A stretch of 64,000 nt of DNA from CALDSL01 sp039810245 (GTDB taxonomy: Bacteria > Chloroflexota > Anaerolineae > Anaerolineales > Anaerolineaceae), in assembly GCA_039810245.1 (NCBI GenBank), contig JBDHWQ010000007.1:100935-164934 (forward strand), in the 5' to 3' direction. This document shows, piece by piece, positions 21,849-30,651 of the stretch. Position 1 is the first letter of the stretch. Each line of letters opens with the position of its first letter. The position numbers and the translations under genes were made by a program. Under the pieces are notes generated by a model. It was not told the DNA's origin. It saw only the letters and a list, made by a program, of their open reading frames with translations, and did not search any database.

Positions 21849-22474
21849 GCCGGATCGTCCTCGCCGGCCGGCCGCGTGGCCGCCAGGTAGCGCGCCAGGG
21901 TGACCGCGCCGCCCACCAGCCAACCCAGCCCAAACAGGGCGAAGAAAAATGCGCTCTGGCGCACGTCATCCAGCCCCAGCCAGCCGGCGGTCGCGCCCAC
22001 CAGCAGGGCGTAAGCGGCCAGCAGGTAGAAGCGCGGCAGGAGAAAGCGCCGGCCCAGGAAGGCCACGCTGATGGCCAGCAGAGCGCCGATCAGGATGGGC
22101 GTCACCGCGCGGCTGCTGGCAGCCGTTTGGACAAATGCCACCAGCGCGCTGACGAGCATGGCGATGATGGCGGCCAGCACCATGCGGTTGGTGCGGCGCG
22201 GCTTGCGCGGCAGCGCCACGTAGCCGGTGCGCGGGTAGGTGAGGCGTTCTTTGAGCGCGCGCACCGCTTTGCCGCCCAGCCACCACAGCCCCAGGAATCC
22301 CAGCATTTGCGCGAAGACGACCACCAGTTCGGTGGCCCCGTTGGGGACCAGGTCGAAGACCAGGAAGGAGAGGCCGAAGAGCCCCAGCATCACGCCGATG
22401 GCAATTTCACCCAGCCCGTCGACGTACCAGTAGCCCTGCGTGCGCCGGATCACGGTATCAATGTCGTTTTGCAT
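21845..22474 (-). CDS. Polytopic membrane protein of the ABC operon, function unknown
   Basis: The product is 209 residues. The start at 22474 has GGAG six bases upstream. A cytoplasmic N-terminus (VIRRTQGYWYVDGLGEIAIG) precedes about six hydrophobic segments. Such proteins frequently precede winged-helix/ABC-2 cassettes, but no function is assigned. It is the first gene of the four-gene operon, read from a TTGACA/TAAGAT promoter. Confidence 0.75.
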   Translation of the reverse strand: MQNDIDTVIRRTQGYWYVDGLGEIAIGVMLGLFGLSFLVFDLVPNGATELVVVFAQMLGFLGLWWLGGKAVRALKERLTYPRTGYVALPRKPRRTNRMVLAAIIAMLVSALVAFVQTAASSRAVTPILIGALLAISVAFLGRRFLLPRFYLLAAYALLVGATAGWLGLDDVRQSAFFFALFGLGWLVGGAVTLARYLAATRPAGEDDPA

Positions 22475-22486
22475 AAGATGCTCCGC

Positions 22487-22500
22487 ATACAAGTTTGTAT
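22487..22500. promoter_or_regulatory. Inverted repeat ATACAA-GT-TTGTAT, probable operator
   Basis: It lies at about +12 to +25 of the predicted transcript, directly before the ribosome binding site (22481-22484). A bound repressor here would block the operon. The winged-helix protein encoded in the operon is the obvious candidate. Confidence 0.55.
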
Positions 22501-22517
22501 TGCAAACCAGTATGCAT

Positions 22518-22546
22518 ATCTTACGACGCTTGGCAAGGGTTGTCAA
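22518..22546 (-). promoter_or_regulatory. Sigma70 promoter of the ABC-2 operon
   Basis: TTGACA (22546-22541), a 17-nt spacer and TAAGAT (22523-22518) on the minus strand predict a start near 22511. Confidence 0.75.
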
Positions 22547-22608
22547 GGGGTGAATGTTTGTCAAAACCGCGGGGCGAGGTGGGAAAGAGCGTTTCACCAG
22601 CAACCGGT

Positions 22609-22662
22609 AGGGGCGAGGCTTTTGGGTAAGATGCGGATAGGCTCCTATTGCGCCTCGCCCCT
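22609..22662. repeat. Intergenic inverted repeat AGGGGCGAGGC ... GCCTCGCCCCT
   Basis: Perfect 11-bp arms (22609-22619 and 22652-22662) flank 32 bp that can fold further. It looks like a dispersed palindromic element and contains no ORF. Confidence 0.5.
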
Positions 22663-22744
22663 GCGCAGGAACGCGTATGGCGCCCGGGAACTTCCATGCC
22701 GCGTGCGGCGTCTTTAATCCACAAGCATGTGCTATGCTTTGCCT

Positions 22745-23290
22745 ATGGAACCCCTTACCCTCCTCACGATCGGCCACTCAACCCACGCGCTGGATGAATT
22801 CCTGCGCATGCTCCACGCGCACGGTGTGGCGTTGCTGGTCGATATTCGCACCGTGCCGCGCTCGCGGCGTAATCCGCAGTTCAACCGTGATGAGCTGCCG
22901 GCGTCACTGGCCGCCGCCGGCATCGAGTACATTCACCTGCCCGAGCTGGGTGGCCTGCGCAAGCCGCGCCCCGATTCGATGAATGCGGCGTGGAAGAATG
23001 AGAGCTTTCGCGGCTACGCCGATTACATGCAGACCCCCGAGTTTGCGTTCGGGTTGGAGCGGCTCATGGACCTGGCGCGTGAGCGCCGCGTGGCCATCAT
23101 GTGCGCCGAGGCCGTGCCCTGGCGCTGCCACCGCTCGCTGGTGGCCGATGCGCTCACCGCGCGCGGCTGGCTGGTGGAACATATTATGAGCGAGAAACAG
23201 CGCTCGCCGCACAAAGTCACGCGCTTTGCGCGCGTGGAAGGCGAGCGCGTCACCTACCCGGCGCCGGAGGATGCTTCCACGGAAGTGTGA
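22745..23290 (+). CDS. DUF488 family protein
   Basis: The product is 181 residues. The start at 22745 is chosen because it begins the family core (LLTIGHSTHALDEFLRML) and lies exactly at the predicted +1 of a TATGCT -10 element (22733-22738). Conserved DUF488 features are IGHST, VDIRTVPRSRRNPQFN, MCAEAVPWRCHRSLVAD (Cys and His pair) and a basic C-terminus. The biochemical function is not established. The gene is divergent from the ABC-2 operon. Confidence 0.88.
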   Translation: MEPLTLLTIGHSTHALDEFLRMLHAHGVALLVDIRTVPRSRRNPQFNRDELPASLAAAGIEYIHLPELGGLRKPRPDSMNAAWKNESFRGYADYMQTPEFAFGLERLMDLARERRVAIMCAEAVPWRCHRSLVADALTARGWLVEHIMSEKQRSPHKVTRFARVEGERVTYPAPEDASTEV

Positions 23291-23316
23291 CCCCCTTGAC
23301 AATCCCCGCGTTCCGC

Positions 23317-23346
23317 TTGACAATCAGTTTGTCCGCCCCTTGTACT
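23317..23346 (+). promoter_or_regulatory. Possible promoter of the NBR1-Ig lipoprotein gene
   Basis: TTGACA (23317-23322), an 18-nt spacer and TGTACT (23341-23346) are present. A second TTGACA lies at 23296-23301. The -10 is weak. Confidence 0.4.
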
Positions 23347-23420
23347 TTGGGGCGCAGGGGCAAACCATCCCATTCCATTCCCCGCACGCAGTTTGTGCAA
23401 CCGTAAATGGAGAGAAGATC

Positions 23421-24149
23421 ATGAACCCAACCTGGAAAACTGCCGCGAAATTCTGGATGGCCATCAGCCTGATGCTGGTGCTGGCCGCCTGCAACACCGC
23501 GGCGCCCACCATCACTGTGCTGCCCACCACCGATCTGGGCGCGCTGCGCACCGAGGTCGCCGCCACTGTGCTGGCACAATGCGCCGCCCAGTGCGCGCTG
23601 ACGCCCACCATCACGCCTATCCCCACCAACACCGCCACCGCCACCGCTACGCTTTCGCCCACGCCAACCGGCGGCACCGAAACCGCCCCGGTCGGCACCG
23701 GCGTGGCTGGCAACCGTCTCAAATGGATCTCGCAGACCGTGGCGGACGGTACGCGCATGGCGCCCGGCTCGACTTTTAACATGACCTGGCGCGTGCAGAA
23801 CGCCGGAACAGTAAGCTGGACGCCCAACTACCGGCTGCGCTTCTTTAGCGGCGACCGCTTTGGCGCGCCGGCCGAAGTGCTGCTGGGCCAGGAAGTGGCC
23901 CCTGGCGAGCTGGTGGATATCACCATCCCGATGAAGGCACCTGCTACCCCGGGCGAATACAGCACCAACTGGATCATGTCCACCGAAGTACGCGGCAACT
24001 TCAACGAGCCGATCTTCCTCAAGATCGTGGTCGTCGCCCCCGGCACCGCGGCCAGTACGCTGGTTGCTCCCACCCAGGCTGCCACAACGGCAGCCGCCAC
24101 AGTCGCCCCCACTACGGCGGAAACCCCGGCGGTCACCGTCACGCCCTAG
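23421..24149 (+). CDS. Lipoprotein with NBR1-Ig-like domain
   Basis: The product is 242 residues. GGAGAGAAGATC precedes the ATG. The signal peptide ends in LVLAACNTA (Cys near 23). A Thr/Pro-rich linker leads to a beta-sandwich (about 95-200) with the signature of the NBR1 central Ig domain: DGTRMAPGSTFNMTWRVQNAGTVSWTPNYRLRF ... VDITIPMKAPATPGEYSTNW. A Thr/Ala-rich tail follows. Such domains are common in extracellular proteins of this bacterial group; the partner is unknown. Confidence 0.85.
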   Translation: MNPTWKTAAKFWMAISLMLVLAACNTAAPTITVLPTTDLGALRTEVAATVLAQCAAQCALTPTITPIPTNTATATATLSPTPTGGTETAPVGTGVAGNRLKWISQTVADGTRMAPGSTFNMTWRVQNAGTVSWTPNYRLRFFSGDRFGAPAEVLLGQEVAPGELVDITIPMKAPATPGEYSTNWIMSTEVRGNFNEPIFLKIVVVAPGTAASTLVAPTQAATTAAATVAPTTAETPAVTVTP

Positions 24150-24172
24150 CGGCGCGCTCCCTATAGAATCAG

Positions 24173-24200
24173 GCAAAACCGGCGCCCGCGCCGGTTTTGC
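24173..24200 (+). terminator. Terminator hairpin after the NBR1-Ig lipoprotein gene
   Basis: A 13-bp stem (24173-24185 with 24188-24200) has its right arm ending in GGTTTTGC. It lies 24 bp after the stop codon. Confidence 0.7.
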
Positions 24201-24222
24201 ATATCTCAGATGGAGCTTTACG

Positions 24223-24693
24223 ATGGACGTTCCCCAATATTCCCCGCTGCGCTCGCTGGTACGCGCCACCGGGCTGCTGCTGCGCGGGCGCGTGCATTTT
24301 CCGCGCCAGCGGCTGGGCCACTGGCTGGAGATTGACGGCCGGCGCTGGATTATCTTTCGCGAGATCCGCGTAGATGCGCAGCCTGGCGCAGCGGCGCAGC
24401 CGGGGGCAGCCTTCCAGCCGGTGTTTCACCTGCGCGGCATGGGTGCGCGAGCGAACATGCTGTTTTCGTGGCTGCCTATCTTATTTTTCATCGGCCTGCC
24501 GGGATTTCGCTCCAAGCTGTGGCTGTACGATCCGCGCAGCGGAGACTTCTCCGGCTGGTATCACTGGGAGCGGGTGGAAGATGCCCGGCGCTACCGCGCG
24601 TCATTTGCGGCGCGCTTTATGATCCGGCGCTCACTGCCCGGTTCGGTTTCATTTCGCATACTGCCCGCCGCGGACGGCGGTACACGCGTTTGA
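24223..24693 (+). CDS. Hypothetical protein
   Basis: The product is 156 residues. TGGAG lies upstream of the ATG. It is basic and rich in Trp and aromatic residues, with one hydrophobic stretch (ANMLFSWLPILFFIGLPGF, about 79-97) and the motif FSGWYHWERVEDARRYRASFAARFM near the C-terminus. I do not recognise the family. Codon usage is like the neighbours, and the gene lies between a terminator and a promoter, so it appears to be a genuine monocistronic gene. Confidence 0.65.
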   Translation: MDVPQYSPLRSLVRATGLLLRGRVHFPRQRLGHWLEIDGRRWIIFREIRVDAQPGAAAQPGAAFQPVFHLRGMGARANMLFSWLPILFFIGLPGFRSKLWLYDPRSGDFSGWYHWERVEDARRYRASFAARFMIRRSLPGSVSFRILPAADGGTRV

Positions 24694-24717
24694 CGCGTTG
24701 CGGGAAAGTCCTATAAT
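24690..24717 (+). promoter_or_regulatory. Promoter of the 24786 membrane-protein gene
   Basis: TTGACG (24690-24695), a 16-nt spacer and a perfect TATAAT (24712-24717) overlap the stop codon of the preceding gene. Confidence 0.7.
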
Positions 24718-24785
24718 TAAGCGTGGCTGTCGAAAGATACATGACACCCGGCAGCCACATCATCCTAAGAGGAGCGCTGGTTTCC

Positions 24786-25253
24786 ATGTATAACGCTTTT
24801 TTGTCGCTGCATAGCATCATCCGTTGGGTGGTGCTGATCCTGGCCGTGCTGGCCCTCATTCGCATGTACTTCGGCGGCTGGATGGGCCGCAAAGCCTACA
24901 GTAAGGCCGACGACCGCGCCAGCCTGCTGTTCGTGACCCTGCTGGACATCCAGCTTCTAATCGGCATCATCCTGTACTTCTTCCTCAGCCCCGCCACCAC
25001 ATCGCTGCTCAACGGTACAGGCAGCATGGCCGCCCCGCTGACGCGCTACTTTGGCGCAGAGCACGCCGCCATGATGCTGCTGGCCGTGATTGTAGCGCAC
25101 GTCGGGCGCGCGCAGTCGAAGAAGGCGCCGGATGCGCGCGGCAAGTTCCGCCGCGCGGCCATCTGGTACACGGTGGCGCTGGTGCTGCTGCTGGTCGGCA
25201 TCCCCTGGCCGTTCCTGCCCACCGGCCGCCCCTGGTTCCGTTTCCAATTCTAA
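24786..25253 (+). CDS. Conserved four-helix membrane protein (cytochrome-b-like hypothetical family)
   Basis: The product is 155 residues. The start at 24786 gives LSLHSIIRWVVLILAVLALIRMYFGGW immediately; an ATG at 24741 is possible. Four membrane helices are evident, with conserved phrases HSIIRW, DIQLLIGIILYF, RYFGAEHAAMMLLAVIVAHVGR and IPWPF..RPWF. These characterise a small membrane family, widespread in Bacteroidetes, that is sometimes annotated as cytochrome B. The conserved histidines could bind heme, but this is not shown. Confidence 0.75.
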   Translation: MYNAFLSLHSIIRWVVLILAVLALIRMYFGGWMGRKAYSKADDRASLLFVTLLDIQLLIGIILYFFLSPATTSLLNGTGSMAAPLTRYFGAEHAAMMLLAVIVAHVGRAQSKKAPDARGKFRRAAIWYTVALVLLLVGIPWPFLPTGRPWFRFQF

Positions 25254-25261
25254 AGAAATAC

Positions 25262-25317
25262 AATTAGGCAAACCAAAAAGAGGCCGCGTTCGCGGCCTCT
25301 TTTTGGTTTGCCTAATT
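25262..25317. terminator. 27-bp perfect bidirectional terminator hairpin
   Basis: The stem (25262-25288 with 25291-25317) has a TT loop and contains internal A and T runs. It serves the convergent genes on both sides and covers the last codons of the 25312-26598 gene. Confidence 0.9.
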
Positions 25318-26598
25318 ATTTACAACAAAGTTCAAGGCGTATTGCGCGTCGGCGTAGCCGGGGCGCGCTTCCAGCGCCTTCTGGAACGACTTAATCGCTT
25401 CCTCGCGCTTGCCCTGGCGGTACAACGCCCAGCCCTTCCACAGCAGCGCCTCTTCGGCATTGGCCGTGATCTGGAGCGCGTAATCGGCCAGCGTGTTCAG
25501 GTCGTCGATGCGGTTGGTGTGGAAGTAGGCGATGAACGGCCCGAACTGGTAGCGCAGCATGCGCTGCGGCAGCTTGAGCTTGCGTGCTTCATCGTAAGCC
25601 GCGGCGGCTTCGGAATAGCGCTCAAAGTACGTCAGGTTGCTGCCCAGGTTAAACCAGGCGAAGCCGTTTGTCGGGTCGCTCTCGGTCTCGGCCTTGGCCG
25701 CGTCCAGCGCGTTCTGGCGGTTGACATCCGGATCCCAATTTTCACCCAGAATCTGGCGCACGTCGGCTTCTTTCTCGGGCGGGTAAGCGTAAATATACAC
25801 ACGATTGAAGATCTGCCAGTCGCGGTCAAGCTGGTCATAGGTCTGGCGGATATTGGCGCCTTTTTCCGAGTCCTGGGTGATAAAGGTCTGGGTGGCGTCG
25901 TCGTAGCCGGTGAGTAGCAGGTAATGGCCCACCCAGCGATCGTCGTTGACCCAGAATGTCTTTTCCACCTTGAAGCCCGATTCAACCATAATGGGCATGC
26001 CCGCGGCGATGAACTTCTTGAGCACGTCCATCGTTCCGCCTACGCGATAATCCGATAGCAGCCAGCCGCTGCGATTGCGCGCGTAGAACATCAGCTCTTC
26101 CACGTTCACATTACGGTCAGCGCGGATGGGCTTGATCTCATCCGAAATCGTTTTCTGATCGCCCTTCCAACCGTAAAAGCGCAGGTACATTGACAGCGTG
26201 GCCGGGCCGCAGGCGTTCAGGTCTTCCTTTTCCCACTGCGGCGGCTCCAGCTTGACCGCACCGGGGATGGGCGTGGGTGTCAGTGTGGGGGTGGGCGAAA
26301 GCTCGGGCGTGGGCGTAGCGGTAGCGGGCTGGGTTGGGGTGGCGGTGGGCACTTCGCTGCCCGCTGGCGTGGGCGTGCTGGCCGCGGCCAGGCCGGCCTG
26401 GGTGGGCGCAGCGGTGGGCATCTCCTTCACCGGGTTAATCCAGCTCCTGACATTGATCAGCGCGTATTCCACGCGCCAGCCGACTTTCGCGTTGACTTGC
26501 GGAATCTGGTACAGCACCGCGCCGATGATGCACAACCCGGTGGCGGCGAACAGCGCCCCGAGCAGCATGCTGCGGATGGTTGACGTTCTCTGGGACAT
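25312..26598 (-). CDS. C39-like peptidase domain protein with TPR repeats
   Basis: The product is 428 residues from the ATG at 26598. There is an N-terminal membrane anchor (about 12-32) and a Thr/Pro-rich linker. A papain-like peptidase_C39_2 domain follows, with NACGPATLSMYLRFYGW (catalytic Cys near 131) and WVGHYLLLTGYD (His near 220). The C-terminus carries TPR units (FAWFNLGSNLTYFERYSEAAAAYDEA, ALLWKGWALYRQGKREEAIKSFQKAL). It is expected to face outside the membrane. The substrate is unknown; there is no adjacent double-glycine peptide or ABC exporter, so classical bacteriocin processing is unlikely. Confidence 0.8.
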   Translation of the reverse strand: MSQRTSTIRSMLLGALFAATGLCIIGAVLYQIPQVNAKVGWRVEYALINVRSWINPVKEMPTAAPTQAGLAAASTPTPAGSEVPTATPTQPATATPTPELSPTPTLTPTPIPGAVKLEPPQWEKEDLNACGPATLSMYLRFYGWKGDQKTISDEIKPIRADRNVNVEELMFYARNRSGWLLSDYRVGGTMDVLKKFIAAGMPIMVESGFKVEKTFWVNDDRWVGHYLLLTGYDDATQTFITQDSEKGANIRQTYDQLDRDWQIFNRVYIYAYPPEKEADVRQILGENWDPDVNRQNALDAAKAETESDPTNGFAWFNLGSNLTYFERYSEAAAAYDEARKLKLPQRMLRYQFGPFIAYFHTNRIDDLNTLADYALQITANAEEALLWKGWALYRQGKREEAIKSFQKALEARPGYADAQYALNFVVNN

Positions 26599-26724
26599 AG
26601 GCGGTATTGTACCACGCAAAAAACGCAATCGCGCAAGGGGCGTATCAATAGCGGAGTGTTTTTGCCCGGTTAAAAGCGTTGTGCCCGGCCCTGGCCGGGC
26701 ACAACGATCATCACGCAAAAGCGA

Positions 26725-28221
26725 TTACGGCTGCTGCGTCGGTTGGGCGGTAGACTGCTGGGTCGCCTGTCCGGTAGGCTGCGCCGAGGGGCGCGCCATG
26801 GGGACGAACTGGCTCCAGTAGTCAAACGTGCCCTGGTCCACCATGCCATTCACGATCGAATAGGCCGGGGCGTTCTGCAGCACGCTCAAATCCACCAGCA
26901 GCACCAGAACCGGGCGCTCAAGGCGCGAGGCATTCTGGCCCACCGGGCCACCCGTGATAGGCGCTGCGTGGGTCTGCACCGTGGGAACCAGCGTGGTTTG
27001 GGCTACGCCGGTAGCCAGCGCCTGGGTGCCAGGGGTGGGCGTGCCGGTGACCTGGTTGCCGGTGACACCGTTATTGCTGGTGCGGAGAAACGCAGTATCG
27101 TAGAACAGGTTCACAGCGCCCGGCGGGACAGCCACCATCTTCCCGTTGGCGTCCTGCTGGTTGCCGGCCACGAGCTGGATGATGAAGAACTGCGTGGCGC
27201 CGCTGCTCTTCAACACCAGGGCATCGCGCACCTTGCCCAGCATATTGTTGGCGCCGTCCACCAGGTTGGCACCAATCAGGTCTGAGGCCAGGGCGATTTT
27301 GTACACGTTCACCCGGTTCGAAGTCTGCGTGGCGATGGGCGTGCCGGTGACCATGCCGCCCGGGGTAACCGTGCTGGGCGGGGTCGAGGTAGCCTGGTAG
27401 GCTACGCCGCTAAACAGCGCGCCCGAAACCGGAGTCTCGCTGGGGACAACATCCGTCGGCGCTACTTCGGTGTTCGAAGGCTCGGCGGTTGCAGCCGGGG
27501 CGGTGACGGTAGGGCTTACCAGCGTGGCGGCCTGGGTAGGCACAACCGTGGGATTGCTGCCCGAAGGAACATTGCAGGCCGAGGTCAGGCTGATGGGAAT
27601 ATTCTGCTTCCAGAAAGCCATCACCGCGGCGTCCCAATCCGGGGCGGTCAGGTCAGCAGTTTTCAGGTCCACGTTGGGAACGCTGGCCAGCAGGCCGGCG
27701 TCAAAATTGACTACCAGCGCGTCGGCGGGCGCATTCTGCGGGCGGTCTTTGTTGAGCGAAACCGCTTCGTAGGGGATCAGCACCGAGCCGTTGGCGCCGT
27801 TGCTGCCCATCACGATATACAGGATGTGCGCTTCGCAGGTGTTAATGATGTAATCGCGCACGCGGCCCAGCTCGTTGCCGTTATTATCCACCACGCGGTA
27901 GCGCAGCATTTCGGTCAGCGCTTCCACCTCACCGCCGGTAGCGGGCACACCGGTCCCCACCGCGCCGGTCGGCTCGGTCGTCACGGCCTGAGTGCTGGTA
28001 GCGGCTGGGGTGGCGGTTGTCGCGGCTTCCGTGGCAGTGCTTTCCAGCGTGGCGACCGTGGTCGGCACAGCTTCGGTTGCCACCACTTCCGTTCCGCCGG
28101 TTTCCGGGATAAAAGTTTCTACCGTATCGGTAGCATTAGCATCCGATCCGGCTCCCGCGCAGGCGGAAAGGATCATTATCCCGATCACAAGGACCGGGAG
28201 CAAAATTCTGAGTTTCTTCAT
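26725..28221 (-). CDS. Lipoprotein with two PRC-barrel-like domains
   Basis: The product is 498 residues. The start at 28221 has GGAGGAAG upstream. The signal peptide ends in MILSACAGA (Cys near 20). A Thr/Glu-rich linker precedes a PRC-barrel-like domain (YRVVDNNGNELGRVRDYIINTCEAHILYIVM..LIPYEAV). A second linker and a second copy follow (ANLVDGANNMLGKVRDALVLKSSGATQFFIIQLV..VAVPPGAVNLF). The tail is Gln/Pro/Thr-rich. PRC barrels are protein- or RNA-interaction modules; extracellular lipoprotein versions are uncharacterised. Confidence 0.75.
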   Translation of the reverse strand: MKKLRILLPVLVIGIMILSACAGAGSDANATDTVETFIPETGGTEVVATEAVPTTVATLESTATEAATTATPAATSTQAVTTEPTGAVGTGVPATGGEVEALTEMLRYRVVDNNGNELGRVRDYIINTCEAHILYIVMGSNGANGSVLIPYEAVSLNKDRPQNAPADALVVNFDAGLLASVPNVDLKTADLTAPDWDAAVMAFWKQNIPISLTSACNVPSGSNPTVVPTQAATLVSPTVTAPAATAEPSNTEVAPTDVVPSETPVSGALFSGVAYQATSTPPSTVTPGGMVTGTPIATQTSNRVNVYKIALASDLIGANLVDGANNMLGKVRDALVLKSSGATQFFIIQLVAGNQQDANGKMVAVPPGAVNLFYDTAFLRTSNNGVTGNQVTGTPTPGTQALATGVAQTTLVPTVQTHAAPITGGPVGQNASRLERPVLVLLVDLSVLQNAPAYSIVNGMVDQGTFDYWSQFVPMARPSAQPTGQATQQSTAQPTQQP

Positions 28222-28449
28222 ACTTCTTCCTCCATTATTGTCGTACCAATAAAATCGGCTGCCGGAGAAATCATCCCCTGGTTCCGCAGCCTGAACTATT
28301 ATGCTCCAGACGATCAAGCGCCTCAATCCGGTTAATCCCTTGCCATCCGGGGGAATCCCCGGGGAAGTGGGGTAGCAAAATTCCTATGCTATGGAAAACA
28401 GCCAAATGAATTGGACACATCCGGCCTGATTAATCCGGGCTGATGCTGT

Positions 28450-28455
28450 TATAAT
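28450..28455 (+). promoter_or_regulatory. -10 element of miaB, near-leaderless start
   Basis: A perfect TATAAT lies seven bases before the ATG at 28463, so the predicted +1 (28462) leaves a 1-nt leader. There is no ribosome binding site. Confidence 0.6.
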
Positions 28456-28462
28456 TGCGGCC

Positions 28463-29791
28463 ATGAAATACCATGTTTGGACCGAAGGCTGCCAGATGAA
28501 CGTGGCCGATTCGCAGCGGGTGTCTTCGGCGCTGGAGCACTTGGGCTACCAGAGCACATCCAACGCGGATGAAGCCGACGTGATCGTATTGAATACCTGT
28601 GTGGTGCGGCAGAGCGCCGAAAACAAGGCTTACAGCCGCCTGCAGCAGTTGAAACCGCTCAAAGACCGCCGCCCGGATGTGGTCATTAACCTGATGGGCT
28701 GCCTGGTGGGCGTGAAGGGCAACGATGTGCTGCGCAAGCGCTTCCCCTACGTGGACGTGTTCTCGCCGCCTTCGGACCCGGGTCCGCTGGTTTCGTTCCT
28801 CACCCAGAGCGAAGTGCGCGACATGGAAGCCGCGGAAACGGCACAGCGCTTTGCCTGGCAGGATGGCGACCTGGTGCTGCCCGCCGGCGACCGCGGCCGC
28901 GCGGTGACCGCGCACGTGCCGGTGGTGCTGGGCTGTTCATTTGCCTGCACCTACTGCATCATCCCCTACCGCCGCGGCATTGAGCGCAGCCGCCGCCCGG
29001 GCGAGATCCTGGCCGAGGCGCAGGCGCTGGCGCGCCAGGGCGTCAAAGAAGTCACCCTGCTGGGGCAGATCGTGGATCGCTACGGCAAAGACAACCCTGA
29101 ATTTCCCACCCTGGCCGGCCTGCTGCGCCGCCTGCACGATATTGAAGGCTTGGAGCGTATCCGCTTCCTCACCTCGCACCCCAATTACATAACTGACGAG
29201 CTGCTGGACGCGGTGGCGGAGCTGCCCAAAGTGATGCCGCACATCGAGGTGCCCAACCAGGCCGGTGACGACGAGGTGCTGGCCAACATGCGCCGCGGTT
29301 ACACCGCCGAGCAGTACCGGCGCCTGATCGAGCGCATCCGCGCGCGTATCCCCGGCGTCTCCATCGCCACCGACATCATCGTCGGCTTCCCGGGCGAAAC
29401 CGAAGCACAGTTCCAGCACACCTACGATCTGCTGGCGGATCTCAAGCTGGATGTAGCCCACCTGGCGCGCTACTCGCCGCGCGCGGGCACGGTTTCGGCA
29501 CGTCGCATGGTAGATGATGTGCCGGCCGAGGAAAAGAAGCGCCGCTTCCGCGCGCTGGAAACGTTGCAGGAAGGCATCGTCGCCGAAATCCACGCCCGTT
29601 ACCTGGGCGAGACCGTGCCGGTGCTGTTCGAAGAGCCGGTGAAGGGGCGCTGGAAGGGCCGCACGCACACCAATAAGCTGGTGTTCGTTGAGGCGGAACG
29701 TGACCTGCGCGGCGCGCTGATGCCGGTGACCATCACCTGGACTGGCCCCTGGTCGATGCAGGGCCGGCTGGCCGAAGCGCGTGCTGCCTAA
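28463..29791 (+). CDS. miaB: tRNA-2-methylthio-N6-dimethylallyladenosine synthase MiaB
   Basis: The product is 442 residues. The N-terminal UPF0004 domain begins KYHVWTEGCQMN with the first cluster Cys, and has NTCVVRQSAE and a third Cys (MGCLVG). The radical SAM motif is GCSFACTYCIIPYRRG (about 153-168), followed by a TRAM domain at the C-terminus. It methylthiolates i6A37 in tRNAs. MtaB or RimO are alternatives; the TEGCQMN start and IPYRRG favour MiaB. Its last 11 bases overlap the next gene. Confidence 0.92.
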   Translation: MKYHVWTEGCQMNVADSQRVSSALEHLGYQSTSNADEADVIVLNTCVVRQSAENKAYSRLQQLKPLKDRRPDVVINLMGCLVGVKGNDVLRKRFPYVDVFSPPSDPGPLVSFLTQSEVRDMEAAETAQRFAWQDGDLVLPAGDRGRAVTAHVPVVLGCSFACTYCIIPYRRGIERSRRPGEILAEAQALARQGVKEVTLLGQIVDRYGKDNPEFPTLAGLLRRLHDIEGLERIRFLTSHPNYITDELLDAVAELPKVMPHIEVPNQAGDDEVLANMRRGYTAEQYRRLIERIRARIPGVSIATDIIVGFPGETEAQFQHTYDLLADLKLDVAHLARYSPRAGTVSARRMVDDVPAEEKKRRFRALETLQEGIVAEIHARYLGETVPVLFEEPVKGRWKGRTHTNKLVFVEAERDLRGALMPVTITWTGPWSMQGRLAEARAA

Positions 29792-30500
29792 GCGGCGCAC
29801 CCTGCTTCTATTATTCGCGACGGCGGCGCTGGTGGCGCTGGCAGCCGGGTTCTTTCTGTTCCGGCGCATGGCCATCACCGCGCCGCGCTCGGTGCGCCTC
29901 GGCGACTGGTTTCGCGACCCGGCTGCTCACGCGAACTGGATGGTGCGTGCCGGTACCGTGTGCAATGGCGCGCCGCTGCAGTTCCCCACCGACGGCTACA
30001 TTGGCTTCCTGTGGGATGACTCCTGGCGGCCGGGACACCGCCACCAGGGCATCGACATCTTTGGCCCGGCGCTGGAACCGGGCGTCACCCCGGTGTATGC
30101 CGCTGTGGACGGCTACCTGAGCCGCGCCGCGGACTGGAAGTCCAGCGTGATCATCCGCGTGCCCAGCGACCCGCTGCAGCCCGGCCGGCAGATCTGGGTG
30201 TACTACACCCACATGGCCGACCCGCAAGGCAGCGCATTCATCGAGCCGGCCTTCCCCGCCGGCAGCGCGGAGATCCCGGTTAAAGCCGGGGATCTGATCG
30301 GGTATATGGGCAATTATTCCGGCGATCCGAACAACCCCACTGGCACGCACCTGCACGTTTCGATCGTGCAGGATGACGGGCAGGGCGGATATCTGAACGA
30401 GCTGCGCATTGAGAACACCCTCGACCCTTCGCCGTATTTCAGGCTGGCATTAAACGCCAACACCGCCGGTCGCGGCGTGGTGGTGTGTGAAGAGGATTAG
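29781..30500 (+). CDS. M23-family metallopeptidase
   Basis: The product is 239 residues from a GTG at 29781 inside the end of miaB. It has an N-terminal membrane or signal segment (about 8-28). LytM/M23 zinc motifs are visible: HRHQGIDIFG (HxxxD), YYTHMAD and GTHLHVSIVQ (HxH). It probably hydrolyses peptide cross-links of the cell wall outside the membrane. The overlap with miaB suggests translational coupling rather than functional linkage. Confidence 0.88.
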   Translation: MLPKRRTLLLLFATAALVALAAGFFLFRRMAITAPRSVRLGDWFRDPAAHANWMVRAGTVCNGAPLQFPTDGYIGFLWDDSWRPGHRHQGIDIFGPALEPGVTPVYAAVDGYLSRAADWKSSVIIRVPSDPLQPGRQIWVYYTHMADPQGSAFIEPAFPAGSAEIPVKAGDLIGYMGNYSGDPNNPTGTHLHVSIVQDDGQGGYLNELRIENTLDPSPYFRLALNANTAGRGVVVCEED

Positions 30501-30651
30501 GCCTCGCACGCGGTTGATGGGGGCTTACAATCGCTGGGGCAGATGATTTTTCCCCCTCATTCCCACCCAAATTTCCCTCTGAGCATCGCTCCCCTGCTCA
30601 CTCCAGTCTATAATTAGTCCGCAAGATCATTTTACGATCCTGAGGACAAGC

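Noticed and set aside
25312..26598. Bacteriocin-processing role for the C39-type peptidase
   Set aside because: It lacks fused ABC transporter domains, and no small double-glycine leader peptide gene is nearby.
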